Below the pieces are notes generated by a model. That model saw nothing but the letters and a program-made list of their open reading frames with translations, ran no database searches and was not told the DNA's origin. Below are positions 10,418 to 21,312 of a stretch of DNA of 64,000 nucleotides, one piece after another. The first letter of the stretch is position 1. The number at the start of each line of letters is the position of its first letter. The DNA is from Pseudomonas botevensis (GTDB lineage: Bacteria; Pseudomonadota; Gammaproteobacteria; Pseudomonadales; Pseudomonadaceae): positions 124,001 through 188,000 of the forward strand of contig NZ_JAHTKI010000001.1 of NCBI RefSeq assembly GCF_019145475.1, written 5' to 3'. A program made the position numbers and the translations under genes.

Positions 10418-11278
10418 ATGGCAGGCGCAAAAGAGATTCGCAGTAAGATTGCGAGCATCAAAAGCACGCAAAAAATTACCAGCGCCATGGAAAAAGTGGC
10501 GGTCAGCAAAATGCGCAAGGCACAAATGCGCATGGCTGCTAGCCGTCCTTATGCGGAGCGCATCCGCCAGGTTATTGGTCATCTGGCCAACGCCAACCCG
10601 GAATATCGCCACCCGTTCATGATCGAGCGTGAAGTAAAACGCGCTGGTTATGTCGTGGTGAGCAGTGACCGTGGTCTGTGTGGTGGCTTGAACACCAACC
10701 TGTTCAAGGCTCTGGTCAAGGACATGGCGGTAAACCGCGAAAACGGTGTCGAGATCGACCTGTGTGTCGTTGGTAGCAAGGGTGCGGCTTTCTTCCGCAA
10801 CTTCGGCGGTAACGTCGTTGCAGCTATCAGCCACCTGGGTGAAGAGCCGTCGATCAATGACCTGATCGGCAGCGTCAAGGTGATGCTGGATGCTTATCTG
10901 GACGGCCGTATCGATCGCCTGTCCGTGGTGTCCAACAAGTTCATCAACACCATGACGCAAACGCCAACCGTGGAGCAGTTGATTCCACTGGTGGCAACCC
11001 CGGATCAGGAACTCAAGCACCACTGGGATTATCTGTACGAACCGGACGCCAAAGAGCTGCTTGACGGCTTGATGGTCCGCTACGTGGAGTCGCAGGTGTA
11101 CCAGGCGGTGGTCGAGAACAACGCGGCTGAACAAGCTGCGCGGATGATCGCGATGAAGAACGCTACCGACAACGCCGGTGATTTGATCAGCGAATTGCAG
11201 CTGGTCTACAACAAGGCGCGTCAGGCTGCGATCACCCAAGAGATCTCGGAAATCGTCGGCGGCGCTGCCGCGGTTTAA
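10418..11278 (+). CDS. atpG: F0F1 ATP synthase subunit gamma
   Basis: Gamma is the central shaft that turns inside the alpha3beta3 head. The 286-residue protein has the N-terminal helix [20 protein letters not shown] (4-23) followed by [26 protein letters not shown] (about 77-89), and the C-terminal helix [20 protein letters not shown] with the family signature (about 247-268). Normal length and position. Confidence 0.97.
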   Translation: MAGAKEIRSKIASIKSTQKITSAMEKVAVSKMRKAQMRMAASRPYAERIRQVIGHLANANPEYRHPFMIEREVKRAGYVVVSSDRGLCGGLNTNLFKALVKDMAVNRENGVEIDLCVVGSKGAAFFRNFGGNVVAAISHLGEEPSINDLIGSVKVMLDAYLDGRIDRLSVVSNKFINTMTQTPTVEQLIPLVATPDQELKHHWDYLYEPDAKELLDGLMVRYVESQVYQAVVENNAAEQAARMIAMKNATDNAGDLISELQLVYNKARQAAITQEISEIVGGAAAV

Positions 11279-12682
<1,404 letters not shown>

Positions 12683-12686
12683 TCCA

Positions 12687-12706
12687 GGCGCCCGGAAACG
12701 GGCGCT
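12687..12706 (+). promoter_or_regulatory. Intercistronic GNRA-tetraloop hairpin between atpD and atpC
   Basis: GGCGCCCG-GAAA-CGGGCGCT gives an 8-bp stem (first pair G-U) with a GAAA tetraloop, 5 bases after atpD. It is followed by TAATTTAGG, too few T residues for a strong terminator. It may set the level of epsilon relative to beta. Confidence 0.6.
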
Positions 12707-12727
12707 AATTTAGGTTGAGGCAATCAG

Positions 12728-13153
12728 ATGGCTATGACAGTCCATTGCGACATCGTCAGCGCGGAAGGGGAAATCTTTTCCGGCCTGGTCGAGATGGTGA
12801 TTGCGCACGGTGCACTGGGTGATCTTGGTATCGCTCTGGGTCACGCGCCGCTGATCACCAATCTCAAGCCGGGTCCGATCCGCCTGATCAAGCAAGGTGG
12901 CGAAGCCGAGGTGTTCTACATCTCTGGTGGTTTCCTCGAGGTTCAGCCGAACATGGTCAAGGTTCTCGCCGACACCGTGCAACGTGCTGCCGACCTGGAT
13001 GAAGCCTCTGCTCAGGAAGCCGTCAAGGCTGCCGAGCGAGCGCTGCATGACAAAGGTGCAGATTTCGATTACGGAGCTGCATCCGCACGTCTGGCCGAGG
13101 CCGCAGCCCAGCTGCGCACCGTCCAGCAGATCCGCAAGAAGTTTGGCGGTTGA
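12728..13153 (+). CDS. atpC: F0F1 ATP synthase subunit epsilon
   Basis: Epsilon binds gamma and the c-ring and inhibits ATP hydrolysis through its C-terminal helices. The 141-residue protein shows the N-terminal beta sandwich ([39 protein letters not shown] at about 32-50) and two C-terminal helices (about 89-140, with ALHDK). Last gene of the operon, followed by a strong terminator. Confidence 0.97.
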   Translation: MAMTVHCDIVSAEGEIFSGLVEMVIAHGALGDLGIALGHAPLITNLKPGPIRLIKQGGEAEVFYISGGFLEVQPNMVKVLADTVQRAADLDEASAQEAVKAAERALHDKGADFDYGAASARLAEAAAQLRTVQQIRKKFGG

Positions 13154-13181
13154 TCCGTCAGCCACTTGTTGTGTGATTGAT

Positions 13182-13211
13182 AAAAAAGGGTAGCCTCGGC
13201 TACCCTTTTTT
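13182..13211 (+). terminator. Rho-independent terminator of the atp operon
   Basis: AAAAAAGGGTAGCC is followed after TC by GGCTACCCTTTTTT, a perfect inverted repeat with a 6-T tail and a matching A-run on the other side. It starts 28 bases after atpC and can also stop transcription on the opposite strand. Confidence 0.93.
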
Positions 13212-13271
13212 CTTTTCCGATTTTCAAACCCCCGGTCGCAGTTGCTGACCACCCAGGATTGGTAGCCAGTC

Positions 13272-14639
13272 ATGTCTCTCGAAATCGTTATCCTCGCGGC
13301 CGGTCAAGGCACCCGCATGCGTTCGGCACTGCCGAAGGTCCTGCACCCGATCGCTGGCAACTCCATGCTTGGCCATGTTATCCACAGTGCCCGGCAACTT
13401 GATCCACAACGCATTCATGTGGTGATCGGCCATGGCGCCGATGTGGTGCGCGAGCGTCTGGCGGCTGACGATCTGAATTTCGTCCTGCAGGACAAGCAAC
13501 TGGGCACCGGCCACGCCACGGCGCAGGCCGTGCCCTTCATCAGCGCCGATACCGTGCTGATCCTTTACGGCGACGTGCCGCTGATCGAAGTCGAAACCCT
13601 GCAACGTCTGCTTGCGCATGTCGGCCCCGAGCAGATCGGCCTACTGACTGTCGAGCTGGATGATCCGACCGGCTATGGCCGCATCGTTCGCGACGCGGCG
13701 GGCAAGGTCGCCGCTATCGTCGAACACAAGGACGCCAGCGAAGCGCAGCGCGCGATCACTGAAGGCAACACCGGCATTCTCGCGGTGCCGGCCAAGCGCC
13801 TGGCTGACTGGATGAGCCGCCTGTCGAACAACAACGCCCAAGGCGAGTACTACCTGACCGACGTGATCGAAATGGCGGTCAGCGATGGCCTGGTGGTGGC
13901 CACCGAACAGCCCCACGATCCCATGGAAGTGCAGGGCGCCAACGACCGCAAGCAACTGTCCGAACTGGAGCGTCATTATCAATTGCGTGCCGGTCGGCGC
14001 TTGATGGCCCAAGGCGTCACCCTGCGCGATCCGGCGCGTTTCGATGTACGTGGCGACGTGACCGTCGGTCGCGATGTGCTGATCGACATCAATGTCATCC
14101 TCGAAGGCAAGGTGGTCATTGAAGACGACGTGGAGATCGGTCCGAACTGCGTGATCAAGGACAGCACGCTACGCAAAGGCGCGGTGGTCAAGGCCAACAG
14201 CCACATCGAAGGCGCGGTGCTGGGCGAGTACAGCGACGCCGGTCCGTTTGCCCGTCTGCGTCCGGGCACGGTGCTGGAGGCTCGCGCCCATGTGGGTAAC
14301 TTCGTCGAACTGAAAAACGCCCACATGGGCGAGGGCGCCAAGGCCGGACACCTGACCTATCTGGGTGACGCCGAAATCGGCGCGCGCACCAACATTGGTG
14401 CCGGCACCATCACCTGCAACTACGATGGCGCCAACAAGTGGAAAACCGTGTTGGGCGAGGATGTGTTCATCGGCTCGAACAACTCGCTGGTGGCGCCTGT
14501 GGATATCTCTTCGGGTGCGACCACCGCCGCCGGTTCGACCATCACCCAGAATGTGGATAGCTCACAACTGGCGGTCGGTCGGGCGCGGCAGCGGAACATC
14601 GAAGGCTGGAAACGCCCGGAGAAGATCAAGAAGAACTGA
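13272..14639 (+). CDS. glmU: Bifunctional UDP-N-acetylglucosamine pyrophosphorylase / glucosamine-1-phosphate N-acetyltransferase
   Basis: GlmU acetylates glucosamine-1-phosphate and then transfers UMP to give UDP-GlcNAc for peptidoglycan and lipopolysaccharide. The 455 residues match the usual length. The N-terminal uridyltransferase half has [20 protein letters not shown] (8-27); the C-terminal half is a left-handed beta-helix of hexapeptide repeats from about residue 250, with the acetyltransferase block [20 protein letters not shown] (about 342-361). It begins 60 bases after the atp terminator. A perfect DnaA nonamer is at 13378-13386 and another overlaps its 3' edge (14641-14649). The pathway enzyme GlmS is two genes downstream. 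Confidence 0.97.
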   Translation: MSLEIVILAAGQGTRMRSALPKVLHPIAGNSMLGHVIHSARQLDPQRIHVVIGHGADVVRERLAADDLNFVLQDKQLGTGHATAQAVPFISADTVLILYGDVPLIEVETLQRLLAHVGPEQIGLLTVELDDPTGYGRIVRDAAGKVAAIVEHKDASEAQRAITEGNTGILAVPAKRLADWMSRLSNNNAQGEYYLTDVIEMAVSDGLVVATEQPHDPMEVQGANDRKQLSELERHYQLRAGRRLMAQGVTLRDPARFDVRGDVTVGRDVLIDINVILEGKVVIEDDVEIGPNCVIKDSTLRKGAVVKANSHIEGAVLGEYSDAGPFARLRPGTVLEARAHVGNFVELKNAHMGEGAKAGHLTYLGDAEIGARTNIGAGTITCNYDGANKWKTVLGEDVFIGSNNSLVAPVDISSGATTAAGSTITQNVDSSQLAVGRARQRNIEGWKRPEKIKKN

Positions 14640-14666
14640 GTTATCCACAGCGCTTCAAGATCAGAG

Positions 14667-14735
14667 AGATCGCAGCACTGCGGCAATACCTACCTCTTTC
14701 CCGGTAGGCATTGTTTCAGGCTGCGATCTTTTTTA
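14667..14735 (+). terminator. Terminator-like branched inverted repeat after glmU
   Basis: AGATCGCAGC (14667-14676) pairs with GCTGCGATCT (14720-14729), followed by a T-run. Inside the loop is a second stem, CCTACC with GGTAGG. It would end glmU transcripts before glmR. Confidence 0.75.
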
Positions 14736-14746
14736 TGGGCGCCGGC

Positions 14747-14775
14747 TTGACGATTGGCAGCTGATAGGTTTTGAT
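14747..14775 (+). promoter_or_regulatory. Candidate glmR promoter
   Basis: TTGACG (14747-14752) and TTTGAT (14770-14775) with a 17-base spacer lie between the glmU terminator and glmR. The -35 is good, the -10 weak. A 13-bp dyad just downstream would overlap the early transcribed region. Confidence 0.35.
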
Positions 14776-14788
14776 TGCTTCCGTTATC

Positions 14789-14801
14789 TTTCGAATCGAA
14801 A
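14789..14801. promoter_or_regulatory. Candidate operator for the DeoR-type regulator GlmR
   Basis: TTTCGAATCGAAA is a perfect dyad around a central base, 11 bases before the glmR start. DeoR-family repressors bind repeats containing TTTCG/CGAAA, so autoregulation is a reasonable guess. A related 10-bp palindrome GTTTCGAAAC lies inside glmR at 14904-14913. Confidence 0.45.
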
Positions 14802-14812
14802 CTTAATCAGTC

Positions 14813-15589
14813 ATGTCGAAACGCAATACACCTCAGCGCCGTCACAACATCCTCGCCTTGCTCAACGAGCAGGGCGAAGTCAGTGTCGACGAACTCGCCA
14901 AGCGTTTCGAAACCTCGGAAGTTACGATTCGCAAGGATCTGGCCGCGCTGGAAAGCCATGGCTTGTTGCTGCGTCGCTACGGCGGGGCGATCACCATGCC
15001 TCAGGAGCTGGTGGCGGAAACCAGCCAGAGCGTTTCCAAATACAAGCAGGCGATTGCCCGTGCCGCCGTGAATCGCATCCGCGAACACGCGCGCATCATC
15101 ATCGACAGCGGCAGCACCACCGCCGCGATGATTCCCGAACTTGGCCAGCAGCCGGGTCTGGTGGTGATGACCAACTCCCTGCATGTCGCCAACGCCTTGA
15201 GCGAACTCGAGCACGAGCCGGTGCTGTTGATGACCGGCGGCACCTGGGACCCGCATTCGGAGTCCTTCCAGGGCCAGGTGGCCGAGCAGGTACTACGCTC
15301 TTACGACTTCGATCAGTTGTTTATCGGGGCTGATGGCATCGATCTGGTGCGCGGAACCACCACGTTCAACGAGTTGCTCGGCCTGAGCCGGGTGATGGCC
15401 GAAGTGGCGCGGGAAGTAATCGTGATGGTCGAGGCCGACAAGATCGGCCGCAAGATTCCAAACCTGGAGCTGCCATGGAGCAGCGTCCATACCCTCATTA
15501 CCGATGATCGCCTGCCCCATGAGGCACGGGATCAGATTCAGGCCCGCGGTATCACCGTGATTTGCGCGGCTGTCAGTCAGGAGAAATAA
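14813..15589 (+). CDS. glmR: DeoR-family transcriptional regulator GlmR
   Basis: A 258-residue DeoR-type repressor. The N-terminal winged helix-turn-helix has [30 protein letters not shown] (split across residues 23-52); the C-terminal sugar-phosphate sensor domain (about 75-235) has [14 protein letters not shown] and [10 protein letters not shown]. In P. aeruginosa the orthologue between glmU and glmS is called glmR. Its position between two genes of hexosamine synthesis suggests control of amino-sugar metabolism, with a hexosamine phosphate as likely effector (inference). No obvious Shine-Dalgarno precedes the ATG. Two bases separate its stop codon from the glmS start. Confidence 0.88.
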   Translation: MSKRNTPQRRHNILALLNEQGEVSVDELAKRFETSEVTIRKDLAALESHGLLLRRYGGAITMPQELVAETSQSVSKYKQAIARAAVNRIREHARIIIDSGSTTAAMIPELGQQPGLVVMTNSLHVANALSELEHEPVLLMTGGTWDPHSESFQGQVAEQVLRSYDFDQLFIGADGIDLVRGTTTFNELLGLSRVMAEVAREVIVMVEADKIGRKIPNLELPWSSVHTLITDDRLPHEARDQIQARGITVICAAVSQEK

Positions 15590-15591
15590 GC

Positions 15592-17424
15592 ATGTGTGGA
15601 ATTGTCGGCGCAGTTGCTGAACGTAATATCACCGCCATCCTGGTCGAAGGCCTCAAGCGCCTTGAATACCGGGGCTACGACAGTGCCGGTGTTGCGGTGT
15701 ACACCAATGACAAAACCCTGGAGCGCATGCGCCGCGTGGGTAAGGTCAGCGAGCTGGAAGCGGCCCTGGCTGCACAGCCGCTGGTCGGCCGTCTCGGCAT
15801 CGCCCATACCCGCTGGGCGACTCATGGCGCGCCGAACGAGCGCAACGCGCACCCGCATTTCTCCGGCGATATCGCCGTGGTGCACAACGGCATCATCGAG
15901 AACCATGAAGTCCTGCGCGAGCGGCTCAAAGCCAAGGGTTATGTGTTCACCTCCGACACTGACACCGAAGTCATCGCCCATCTGCTGACCGAGAAACTCA
16001 AGGCTCAGCCTGACCTGACCATCGCTCTCAAGGCGACCGTCAAGGAGCTGCACGGTGCTTATGGTCTGGCGGTCATCAACGCGCAGCAGCCGGATCGTCT
16101 GGTCGCCGCCCGCAGCGGCAGCCCACTGGTTATCGGCCTGGGTCTGGGCGAAAACTTCCTTGCTTCCGACCAGTTGGCCCTGCGTCAGGTGACTGACCGT
16201 TTCATGTACCTGGAAGAAGGCGATATCGCTGAAATCCGCCGTGACAACGTGCAGATCTGGGATGTGAGCGGCCAGGCGGTCGAGCGCCAGATCGTGCAGT
16301 ACAGCGATGGCGCCGAAGCGGCTGACAAGGGTGAGTTCCGTCATTACATGCTCAAGGAAATCCACGAGCAGCCAACCGTGGTGCAGCGCACCCTGGAAGG
16401 TCGCCTCAGCCAGAATCAAGTGCTGGTGCAAGCGTTCGGTCCACAAGCGGCCGAGCTGTTCGCCAAGGTGCGCAACGTGCAGATCGTCGCTTGCGGCACC
16501 AGTTATCACGCCGGCATGGTCGCCCGTTACTGGCTCGAAGAACTGGCCGGCATCCCGTGCCAGGTCGAAGTCGCCAGTGAGTTCCGCTACCGCAAGGTCG
16601 TGGTGCAGCCGGACACCCTGTTCGTCAGCATTTCCCAGTCCGGCGAAACCGCCGACACCCTGGCCGCGCTGCGCAACGCCAAGGAGTTGGGTTTTCTCGG
16701 TAGCCTGGCGATCTGCAACGTTGGTATCAGCTCGCTGGTGCGCGAATCCGACCTGACGCTGCTGACCCAGGCCGGCCGCGAAATCGGTGTTGCTTCGACC
16801 AAGGCGTTCACCACGCAACTGGTCGGTCTGTTGCTGCTGACCTTGTCCCTGGGCCAGGTGCGCGGCACCCTGGGCGAAGGCGTCGAAGCCACCCTGGTGG
16901 AAGAACTGCGTCGTCTGCCAACCCGGCTGGGCGAAGCCCTGGCGATGGACAGCACCGTGGAAAAAATCGCCGAGCTGTTCGCCGAAAAGAACCACACCCT
17001 GTTCCTTGGACGTGGCGCGCAATTCCCGGTGGCGATGGAAGGGGCCTTGAAGCTCAAGGAGATCTCCTACATCCACGCCGAAGCCTACCCGGCCGGCGAA
17101 CTGAAACACGGGCCGCTGGCGCTTGTGGATAACGATATGCCGGTGGTCACCGTGGCGCCGAACAACGAACTGCTGGAGAAGCTCAAGTCCAACCTGCAGG
17201 AAGTCCGCGCCCGTGGCGGCGAACTGATCGTGTTCGCCGACGAAAAAGCCGGCATGACCAATGGCGAAGGCACCCACGTGGTGCAGATGCCGCACATCCA
17301 CGACATCCTTTCGCCGATCCTCTACACCATCCCGCTGCAACTGCTGTCGTACTACGTCGCCGTGCTCAAGGGCACCGACGTGGATCAGCCGCGTAATCTG
17401 GCGAAGTCGGTGACGGTGGAATAA
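15592..17424 (+). CDS. glmS: Glutamine-fructose-6-phosphate aminotransferase (isomerizing)
   Basis: GlmS makes glucosamine-6-phosphate from fructose-6-phosphate and glutamine, the entry step to UDP-GlcNAc. ATG at 15592 was chosen because it places the catalytic N-terminal cysteine directly after Met (MCGIVGAV) and follows AGGAGA by 7 bases; the frame is open further upstream but that would bury the cysteine. The 610 residues comprise the glutaminase domain (1 to about 225) and two SIS sugar-isomerase domains (about 285-420 and 455-590). The 3' end contains the conserved binding region for Tn7 TnsD. Perfect DnaA boxes lie at 17124-17132 and 17426-17434. Confidence 0.97.
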   Translation: MCGIVGAVAERNITAILVEGLKRLEYRGYDSAGVAVYTNDKTLERMRRVGKVSELEAALAAQPLVGRLGIAHTRWATHGAPNERNAHPHFSGDIAVVHNGIIENHEVLRERLKAKGYVFTSDTDTEVIAHLLTEKLKAQPDLTIALKATVKELHGAYGLAVINAQQPDRLVAARSGSPLVIGLGLGENFLASDQLALRQVTDRFMYLEEGDIAEIRRDNVQIWDVSGQAVERQIVQYSDGAEAADKGEFRHYMLKEIHEQPTVVQRTLEGRLSQNQVLVQAFGPQAAELFAKVRNVQIVACGTSYHAGMVARYWLEELAGIPCQVEVASEFRYRKVVVQPDTLFVSISQSGETADTLAALRNAKELGFLGSLAICNVGISSLVRESDLTLLTQAGREIGVASTKAFTTQLVGLLLLTLSLGQVRGTLGEGVEATLVEELRRLPTRLGEALAMDSTVEKIAELFAEKNHTLFLGRGAQFPVAMEGALKLKEISYIHAEAYPAGELKHGPLALVDNDMPVVTVAPNNELLEKLKSNLQEVRARGGELIVFADEKAGMTNGEGTHVVQMPHIHDILSPILYTIPLQLLSYYVAVLKGTDVDQPRNLAKSVTVE

Positions 17425-17455
17425 GTTATCCACAACTGACAAAACCAAAAATCGC
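17425..17455 (+). other. attTn7 region (unoccupied)
   Basis: Tn7 inserts about 25 bases downstream of glmS after TnsD binds the end of the gene, a well-established site in pseudomonads. Here the insertion point would be near 17449, at the left side of the glmS terminator stem. Adjacent sequence is a plain terminator followed by a LysR gene, so no Tn7-like element is present. Confidence 0.7.
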
Positions 17456-17474
17456 AGCTCCGGCTGCGATTTTT
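17447..17474 (+). terminator. Rho-independent terminator of glmS
   Basis: AAAAATCGCAGC-TCCG-GCTGCGATTTTT is a perfect 12-bp stem with a 4-base loop and flanking A/T runs, 22 bases after the glmS stop. It should work in both directions. Confidence 0.93.
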
Positions 17475-17495
17475 GTATTTGACCCGAGGACCTTC

Positions 17496-18422
17496 ATGGA
17501 TCGCTTCCAGGAAATGCAAATCTTCGCCGCCGTCGCCCAGGAGCAGGGCTTCTCGGCGGCGGCGCGGCGGTTGGGTTTGTCGGCGGCCAGTGTCACCCGA
17601 GCGGTGGCGGGGCTGGAGTTGCGGATTGGCACGCAGCTGTTGATTCGCACCACCCGCAGCGTGCATTTGAGCGAGGCCGGCCTGCGATACCTTGAGGATT
17701 GTCGGAGGATTCTCGCCGAGGTGCAGGAAGCGGAGGATTCTGCTGCCGGCAGTCACGCCCAGCCCCGTGGGCAATTGACGGTGACGGCGCCGGTGTTGTT
17801 CGGCGAGTTGTTTGTCACGCCGGTGATGGCGGGGTATCTGGCCGAGTATCCGGAGGTGTCGATCAACGCCTTGTTGCTGGATCGTGTTGTCAGCATGGTC
17901 GAGGAGGGCGTCGATGTGGCGGTGCGCATCGGTGAGTTGCCGGACAGCAATCAGCACGCGATCCGGGTTGGCGAGGTGCGGCGGGTGGTGTGTGGATCGC
18001 CCGGGTTTTTTGCTGCTCACGGTCGGCCAACGCATCCGCAGGATCTGGCCGGGGCACCGGTGGTGGCGACTTCGGCCATTGGTCAGGTACGCAACTGGCC
18101 GTTCCTTGAAGCGGGGGAGCCGCTGAGCGTGCGACCGGAACCGCGTTTGGTGGTGACGGCCAATCAGGCCGCGATTTCCGCAGCCTGTCTTGGCCTCGGG
18201 CTGACGCGGGTGTTGTCCTATCAGGTCGCCAGCAAGGTGGCTTGCGGGGCGCTGGAAATCGTCCTCGCCGAATACGAGTTGCCGCCCTTGCCGATCCATG
18301 TGGTGTATCAGGGTGGGCGCAAAGCCCCGGCACGGGTGCGCAGTTTTGTCGACTATGCGGTAAAGGCCTTGCGAGAGCATCCGGCGCTGAAAGACGCGGC
18401 GTTATTTCGTCAGGTGAAATAA
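17496..18422 (+). CDS. LysR-family transcriptional regulator
   Basis: A 308-residue LysR-type regulator. The N-terminal winged helix-turn-helix (about 1-60) contains MDRFQEMQIFAAVAQEQGFS and AARRLGLSAASVTRAVAGLE; the rest is the substrate-binding-like effector domain (about 90-295). It is preceded by GAGGA at a normal distance and reads in the same direction as the following glutathione S-transferase-like gene, about 100 bases away, a frequent pairing. The sequence resembles regulators of the AaeR/CrgA-like group, but the target and inducer cannot be named. Confidence 0.9.
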   Translation: MDRFQEMQIFAAVAQEQGFSAAARRLGLSAASVTRAVAGLELRIGTQLLIRTTRSVHLSEAGLRYLEDCRRILAEVQEAEDSAAGSHAQPRGQLTVTAPVLFGELFVTPVMAGYLAEYPEVSINALLLDRVVSMVEEGVDVAVRIGELPDSNQHAIRVGEVRRVVCGSPGFFAAHGRPTHPQDLAGAPVVATSAIGQVRNWPFLEAGEPLSVRPEPRLVVTANQAAISAACLGLGLTRVLSYQVASKVACGALEIVLAEYELPPLPIHVVYQGGRKAPARVRSFVDYAVKALREHPALKDAALFRQVK

Positions 18423-18526
18423 TCGATTGCGTTTTCTGGTGATTCTTTTGTTTTGATGATGGGTGGAAGATGGCCTCCACCGGCGCCATCCCTCCAGTAC
18501 GGCGCCCTCATCCAGCGGAGTCGACC

Positions 18527-19153
18527 ATGCAACCGATCAAGTTCTACAACTTCCCGCGTTCCGGCCATGCCCATCGGGTGGAACTGATGCTGTCGCTGCT
18601 GAAATTGCCGACCGAAACCATCTTCGTCGATCTGGCGAAGGGGGAGCACAAGCAGCCGGCATTCCTGGCCATCAACAGCTTCGGCCAGGTGCCGGTGATC
18701 GATGACGGCGGCGTGGTGTTGGCCGACTCCAACGCGATCCTCGTTTATCTCGCGCAAAAATACGGCAACGGCCGTTGGCTACCGAGCGATCCGGTCGGTG
18801 CCGCGCGAGTGCAGCGCTGGTTGTCGATTGCGGCAGGGCCGATTGCCTTTGGTCCGGCAGCCGCACGCCTGATTACCGTGTTTGGCGCGCAACTGAACGC
18901 TGATGAATTGATCACCCGCGCCCACAACCTGCTCAAGGTGATGGATCTGGAACTGGGCAAGACCCCGTACCTGGCCGGAGACGAGCCGACCATTGCCGAT
19001 ATCTCGGGCTACAGCTACATCGCCCATGCGCCGGAAGGCAACGTGTCGCTGGATGACTACGCCAACGTGCGCGCCTGGCTGGCCCGCGTCGAGGCCTTGC
19101 CCGGCTTTGTCGGCATGCCGCGCACGGTTGTCGGTTTGCAGAAGACCGCCTGA
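18527..19153 (+). CDS. Glutathione S-transferase family protein
   Basis: A 208-residue glutathione S-transferase-like protein. The thioredoxin-like N-terminal domain (1 to about 80) contains [17 protein letters not shown] and the glutathione-site segment [20 protein letters not shown]; the helical C-terminal domain follows with [18 protein letters not shown] (about 147-164). ATG at 18527 was chosen over one at 18470 because it gives the family N-terminus [10 protein letters not shown]. It is followed by an oxidoreductase gene, suggesting a small redox or detoxification operon under the LysR gene upstream. The substrate is unknown. Confidence 0.88.
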   Translation: MQPIKFYNFPRSGHAHRVELMLSLLKLPTETIFVDLAKGEHKQPAFLAINSFGQVPVIDDGGVVLADSNAILVYLAQKYGNGRWLPSDPVGAARVQRWLSIAAGPIAFGPAAARLITVFGAQLNADELITRAHNLLKVMDLELGKTPYLAGDEPTIADISGYSYIAHAPEGNVSLDDYANVRAWLARVEALPGFVGMPRTVVGLQKTA

Positions 19154-19215
19154 GGTTCCCGGCCCGGTTTCTGCGGGCCATCCACACTGCGCCCGTGGCG
19201 CGGGGAGAGGTCGTG

Positions 19216-21246
19216 ATGGAACGTTCACCCTGGCACGCCGGCGAGCAGCAATTGCAGGCCCATGTAGGTGTTGCCGAACGCATGGAGGCATTCGGGCGTA
19301 AGGTGATTCGCAGCTGGATGCCGGATCAGCACCGCCAGTTCTATCAGCAATTGCCGTTCATGCTGTACGGCGCGGTAGATGGCGAGGGTCGACCCTGGGC
19401 CAGCGTGCTTGAAGGTGAACCCGGATTTGCCGAGTCCCCGGACCCGACCCATTTGCAGTTCACCAGCCTGCCCGCCACCGATGATCCGGCGCAATTGCAG
19501 GCGGGGGCGGCGATCGGTCTGCTCGGCATCGAGTTGCATACCCGCCGCCGCAATCGTCTCAACGGGCATATCGGCAGCCTGGGCGAGGCCGGTTTCGAAC
19601 TCACCGTGGATCAATCCTTCGGCAACTGCCCGCAGTACATTCAACTGCGCCAGTTCCAGCGTGTGCCGCTGACGGACCCGGCGACCCGGGCCGCCGAGCA
19701 CCTCGATGGGCTCGATGCCGCCGCCGTCGCGCTGATCGAAACTGCCGACACCCTGTTCGTCGCCAGTTACGTCGATGTCGACGGGCAGCGTGCGGTGGAC
19801 GTTTCCCATCGCGGCGGCCAGCCCGGTTTCGTACGGGTCGAAGGCAATCGTCTGACCATCCCGGATTTTGCCGGCAACCTGCACTTCAACACCCTTGGCA
19901 ACTTCCTGCTCAACCCTCGGGCCGGCCTGCTGTTCATCGACTTTTCCACAGGCGATCTGTTACAGCTCAGCGGCCGTACCGAGGTCATTCTCGACGGGCC
20001 GCAGATCGAAGCCTTTCAAGGCGCGGAACGCTTGTGGACCTTCGAGGTGGAACATCTGGTGCGGCGTCCGGCAGCCCTGGCCCTGCGCTGGCGCTTCGAC
20101 GGCATGTCGCCCACCAGCCTGTTGACCGGCACCTGGGCTCAGGCCGAGGCGCGTTTGCAGGCCCAGGCGCTGGGCGATCAATGGCGGCCGCTGCGGGTGA
20201 CAAAGATCGAAATGGAAAGCCGCAACATCCGCTCGATCTATCTGGAGCCGGATGACGGCGCCGGTCTGCCGGTGTTTCTCGCCGGGCAGCATCTGCCGTT
20301 GCGGTTCACCCTCGACGGCGAGGTGCATATCCGCACTTACAGTCTGTCGAGTGCGCCGTCGGACAGTTTCTTCCGCATCAGCGTCAAGCGCGAGGGGCTG
20401 GTGTCGAGCCACTTGCATGAGCGGATCCGCGTCGGCGATGTGCTGGAAGCACGCGCACCGAAAGGTCACTTCACCGTTGCACCGCTGGAGCGCCGGCCGT
20501 TGGTGTTGCTGGCCGCCGGTGTCGGCATCACGCCGTTGCTGTCTATGCTCCGGGAGGTGGTGTATCAGGGTCTGCGCACCCGTGGGATTCGTCCTACGTG
20601 GTTGATCCAGAGTTCACGCAGTCTTGCGGATCAACCGTTTCGCCAGGAGCTGGACCAGTTGCTGGAAGGCGCCGGGGAGTCGGTGCGGGTTCTGCGCTTG
20701 CTCAGCCAGCCGGAGAGCGGTCTGGTGGAGCGCGAGGATTTCGACCTGCACGGGCGGATCGACGCTGCGTTGCTGAGAAATCTGCTGGCGGTCGAGGATT
20801 ACGATCAGGTCGATTTCGTCCTCTGCGGCCCCGGCGCTTTTACCCAGGGTTTGTACGACAGCCTGCGGGAACTGGATGTGCGTGATGCGCAGATCCACGC
20901 CGAAACCTTCGGTCCTTCGACCCTCAAGCGTCGGGCCGATGCGGACGCGATCGTCATCGAACAACCACCGGCGGCGACCACTTCGGTGCCGGTAGTGTTC
21001 GAGCGTTCGGCCAAGGAGGCACGCTGGCAGCCGCAGGGCGGCAGTCTGCTGGAACTGGCGGAGAGCCGTGGCTTGCGTCCGGAATTCAGCTGTCGTGGCG
21101 GGTCCTGCGGCACCTGCAAGACGCGGCTGATCAGCGGCGCCGTGAATTATCCACAGCCGCCCGCAGAGGTGCCGGAAGAAGGCCAGGTGCTGATTTGTTG
21201 CGCGGTGCCAGCCCAAAGTGCGCAGCCGCTGGTGCTGGATCTTTAA
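19216..21246 (+). CDS. Multidomain flavin/2Fe-2S oxidoreductase (PNPOx-like, FNR-like and ferredoxin domains)
   Basis: A 676-residue cytosolic fusion protein. The N-terminal third (about 30-310) resembles the pyridoxamine-5'-phosphate-oxidase-like FMN-binding fold. The middle (about 325-570) is a ferredoxin-NADP reductase-type module, with the flavin motif RTYSLSSAPSDSFFRISVKR and the nucleotide motif LVLLAAGVGITPLLSMLREV. The C-terminus is a plant-type 2Fe-2S domain with cysteines near 626, 631, 634 and 661 in CRGGSCGTCK and LICCAVP. The ATG at 19216 is preceded by GGGGAGAGG; GTG at 19195 is an alternative. Such proteins probably pass electrons from NAD(P)H through flavin to the cluster. The natural substrate is not evident. 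A perfect DnaA box lies at 21147-21155. Confidence 0.85.
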   Translation: MERSPWHAGEQQLQAHVGVAERMEAFGRKVIRSWMPDQHRQFYQQLPFMLYGAVDGEGRPWASVLEGEPGFAESPDPTHLQFTSLPATDDPAQLQAGAAIGLLGIELHTRRRNRLNGHIGSLGEAGFELTVDQSFGNCPQYIQLRQFQRVPLTDPATRAAEHLDGLDAAAVALIETADTLFVASYVDVDGQRAVDVSHRGGQPGFVRVEGNRLTIPDFAGNLHFNTLGNFLLNPRAGLLFIDFSTGDLLQLSGRTEVILDGPQIEAFQGAERLWTFEVEHLVRRPAALALRWRFDGMSPTSLLTGTWAQAEARLQAQALGDQWRPLRVTKIEMESRNIRSIYLEPDDGAGLPVFLAGQHLPLRFTLDGEVHIRTYSLSSAPSDSFFRISVKREGLVSSHLHERIRVGDVLEARAPKGHFTVAPLERRPLVLLAAGVGITPLLSMLREVVYQGLRTRGIRPTWLIQSSRSLADQPFRQELDQLLEGAGESVRVLRLLSQPESGLVEREDFDLHGRIDAALLRNLLAVEDYDQVDFVLCGPGAFTQGLYDSLRELDVRDAQIHAETFGPSTLKRRADADAIVIEQPPAATTSVPVVFERSAKEARWQPQGGSLLELAESRGLRPEFSCRGGSCGTCKTRLISGAVNYPQPPAEVPEEGQVLICCAVPAQSAQPLVLDL

Positions 21247-21259
21247 AACGCGTAACCCT

Positions 21260-21287
21260 TGTGGGAGCAGGCAGGCCTGCTCCCACA
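21260..21287. repeat. REP-type palindrome
   Basis: TGTGGGAGCAGGC-AG-GCCTGCTCCCACA, a perfect 13-bp inverted repeat of a sequence family common between genes in P. fluorescens-group genomes. It lies between two convergent genes and may end transcription from both sides. Confidence 0.8.
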
Positions 21288-21312
21288 TTCAGGATTTGTG
21301 TTGAATTTTTGC

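Noticed and set aside
8349-10430. A 693-codon open frame opposite atpH-atpA
   Set aside because: It lies entirely antisense to conserved ATP synthase genes and has no recognisable domain.
15577-17448. A 623-codon open frame opposite glmS
   Set aside because: Antisense to a fully conserved enzyme; caused by codon composition.
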